Assembly: GCF_036322625.1 (NCBI RefSeq)
Contig: NZ_AP027266.1
Coordinates: 1,491,001-1,555,000 of the forward strand
DNA: 64,000 nucleotides
From: Roseicyclus marinus
GTDB taxonomy: Bacteria; Pseudomonadota; Alphaproteobacteria; Rhodobacterales; Rhodobacteraceae
Direction: 5' to 3'
Made by a program: the position numbers and the translations under genes. Below are positions 63,108 through 64,000 of this stretch, piece after piece (the stretch's first letter is position 1; each line of letters opens with the position of its first letter). The notes beneath the pieces were generated by a model that saw nothing but the letters and a program-made list of their open reading frames with translations, was not told where the DNA came from and searched no databases.

Positions 63108-64000
63108 ATGGACGCGATCTGGAATGATCTCAAGGCTTTGGCGGCGGGTGTCGAGGGGCGGAGCCTTGTCTCGCTGTTCGAGGATGACAGCCGCGCTGCG
63201 CGGTTTTCGCGGCGCATGGACGACATGCTGTTCGATTTTTCCAAGACGCAGATCGACGATACGGTTCTGGCGCGGCTGATCGATCTGGCGCGGGCGGCGG
63301 GTGTCGAGGCGCGGCGCGAGGCGATGTTTTCGGGCGACAAGATCAACGAGACCGAGGGGCGCGCGGTGCTGCATACGGCGCTGAGGGCCGAGAGCGGTCC
63401 GATCCGCGTCGATGGTCAGGACGTGATGCCGGGGGTTTTGGAAACGCGGGCGCGGATGGCGGCATTCGCCGACAAGATCCGGGCGGGCGAGATCAAAGGC
63501 GCGGGTGGGCGCTATAGCGATGTGGTCAATATCGGGATCGGGGGATCGGATCTGGGCCCTGCGATGGCGACGCTGGCGCTGGCGCCTTGGCATGACGGGC
63601 CGAGGGTGCATTACGTCTCGAACGTGGACGGGGCGCATATCCATGACGTGCTGAAGGGGCTGGACCCTGCGCGCACGCTGGTGATCGTCGCCTCCAAGAC
63701 CTTTACCACGATCGAGACGATGACCAATGCCCAGACGGCGCGGGATTGGATGGGGCGCGCTGTGGCCGATCCGGCCAAGCAATTCGTGGCGCTGTCGAGT
63801 GCCGTCGATCTGACGAGCGCCTTTGGCATCGACCCCGAGCGGGTCTTTGGTTTCGAGGATTGGGTGGGCGGACGCTATTCGCTGTGGGGGCCCATCGGCC
63901 TGGGGCTGATGCTGGCGGTCGGGCCGGAAAGGTTCGGGGAATTCCTGCAGGGCGCGCGCGAGATGGACGACCATTTCCGGGCTGCGGAGTTGGACGAGAA
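63108..64000 (+). CDS. pgi: Glucose-6-phosphate isomerase (5' part, cut by window end)
   Basis: Interconverts glucose 6-phosphate and fructose 6-phosphate. The first 297 codons are present and open to the window edge. Conserved segments include NIGIGGSDLGP near residue 145, the VASKTFTTIETM phosphate-binding block near 195, and GGRYSLWGPIGL near 255. GAGGGAA precedes the ATG. It completes the zwf-pgl-pgi operon, which lets fructose 6-phosphate re-enter the Entner-Doudoroff route. Confidence 0.93.
   Translation, partial: MDAIWNDLKALAAGVEGRSLVSLFEDDSRAARFSRRMDDMLFDFSKTQIDDTVLARLIDLARAAGVEARREAMFSGDKINETEGRAVLHTALRAESGPIRVDGQDVMPGVLETRARMAAFADKIRAGEIKGAGGRYSDVVNIGIGGSDLGPAMATLALAPWHDGPRVHYVSNVDGAHIHDVLKGLDPARTLVIVASKTFTTIETMTNAQTARDWMGRAVADPAKQFVALSSAVDLTSAFGIDPERVFGFEDWVGGRYSLWGPIGLGLMLAVGPERFGEFLQGAREMDDHFRAAELDE

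Overview
The window is about 64 kb of GC-rich, gene-dense chromosome. It most likely comes from an aerobic alphaproteobacterium of the order Rhodobacterales (Roseobacter/Rhodobacter relatives). The case rests on family-level recognition: a C4-pathway 5-aminolevulinate synthase (hemA, with the active-site lysine at residue 248), an alphaproteobacterial-type heme A synthase (ctaA), the RodZ-like/ispG gene pair, heterotetrameric sarcosine oxidase (soxBDAG), a zwf-pgl-pgi Entner-Doudoroff operon, and a DmdA-type methyltransferase that hints at a marine lifestyle. No phage, plasmid or CRISPR locus is visible. The only mobile-type gene is a single-domain REP-associated tyrosine transposase (RAYT) among its own palindromes.

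Layout. 1-7.2 kb: end of an upstream gene, tandem palindromes, cimA, a methyltransferase and a squalene/phytoene-synthase-like gene; then an MFS permease, ctaA and an M32 carboxypeptidase. 7.2-17.3 kb: a minus-strand eight-gene operon with a complete dipeptide/oligopeptide-type ABC importer followed by three amide or peptide hydrolases, with a divergent LysR regulator. 17.3-25.5 kb: enoyl-CoA hydratase, thioesterase, a TDT/SLAC1-type channel, speD-speE with a strikingly structured speD leader, rplM-rpsI with a terminator, an ABC-F ATPase and an HExxH lipoprotein. 25.6-26.35 kb: RAYT and five REP palindromes. 26.3-36.7 kb: parE, ppk2, a pilin-like small protein, a DUF1007/NicO metal pair, MATE, an M20 dipeptidase, a secreted protein and hemA with an FNR-type site. 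36.8-39.5 kb: RodZ-like, ispG, tRNA-Arg(CCG). 39.8-44.5 kb: an Lrp-type regulator and a four-gene catabolic cluster (DmdA-like, OsmC, enoyl-CoA hydratase, acyl-CoA ligase). 44.7-47.6 kb: dusA, DUF1289, ruvX, ccmI. 47.8-54.5 kb: soxBDAG with a glycosyltransferase-like gene inserted, then sodB. 54.5-64 kb: a LOG protein, a LysM membrane protein, an Atm1-like ABC exporter, agmatinase, a reductive-dehalogenase-like Fe-S protein, and zwf-pgl-pgi (pgi cut by the window end) behind a LacI-type operator.

How the parts work together. The importer operon looks like uptake plus stepwise deacylation or hydrolysis of N-acylated or peptide-linked amino acids. speD and speE together make spermidine; the nearby agmatinase could supply putrescine. 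sox oxidises sarcosine to glycine and feeds one-carbon units to THF, which the DmdA-like protein would also use. zwf-pgl-pgi channels hexose phosphates to 6-phosphogluconate.

Points that deserve attention are the switch-like speD leader (21262-21345), the RAYT/REP unit, the operon of an importer plus three hydrolases, the compact reductive-dehalogenase-like protein, the glycosyltransferase-like gene inside the sox operon, and two genes (acyl-CoA ligase and agmatinase) each broken by what looks like the loss of one G from an expected G6 run.
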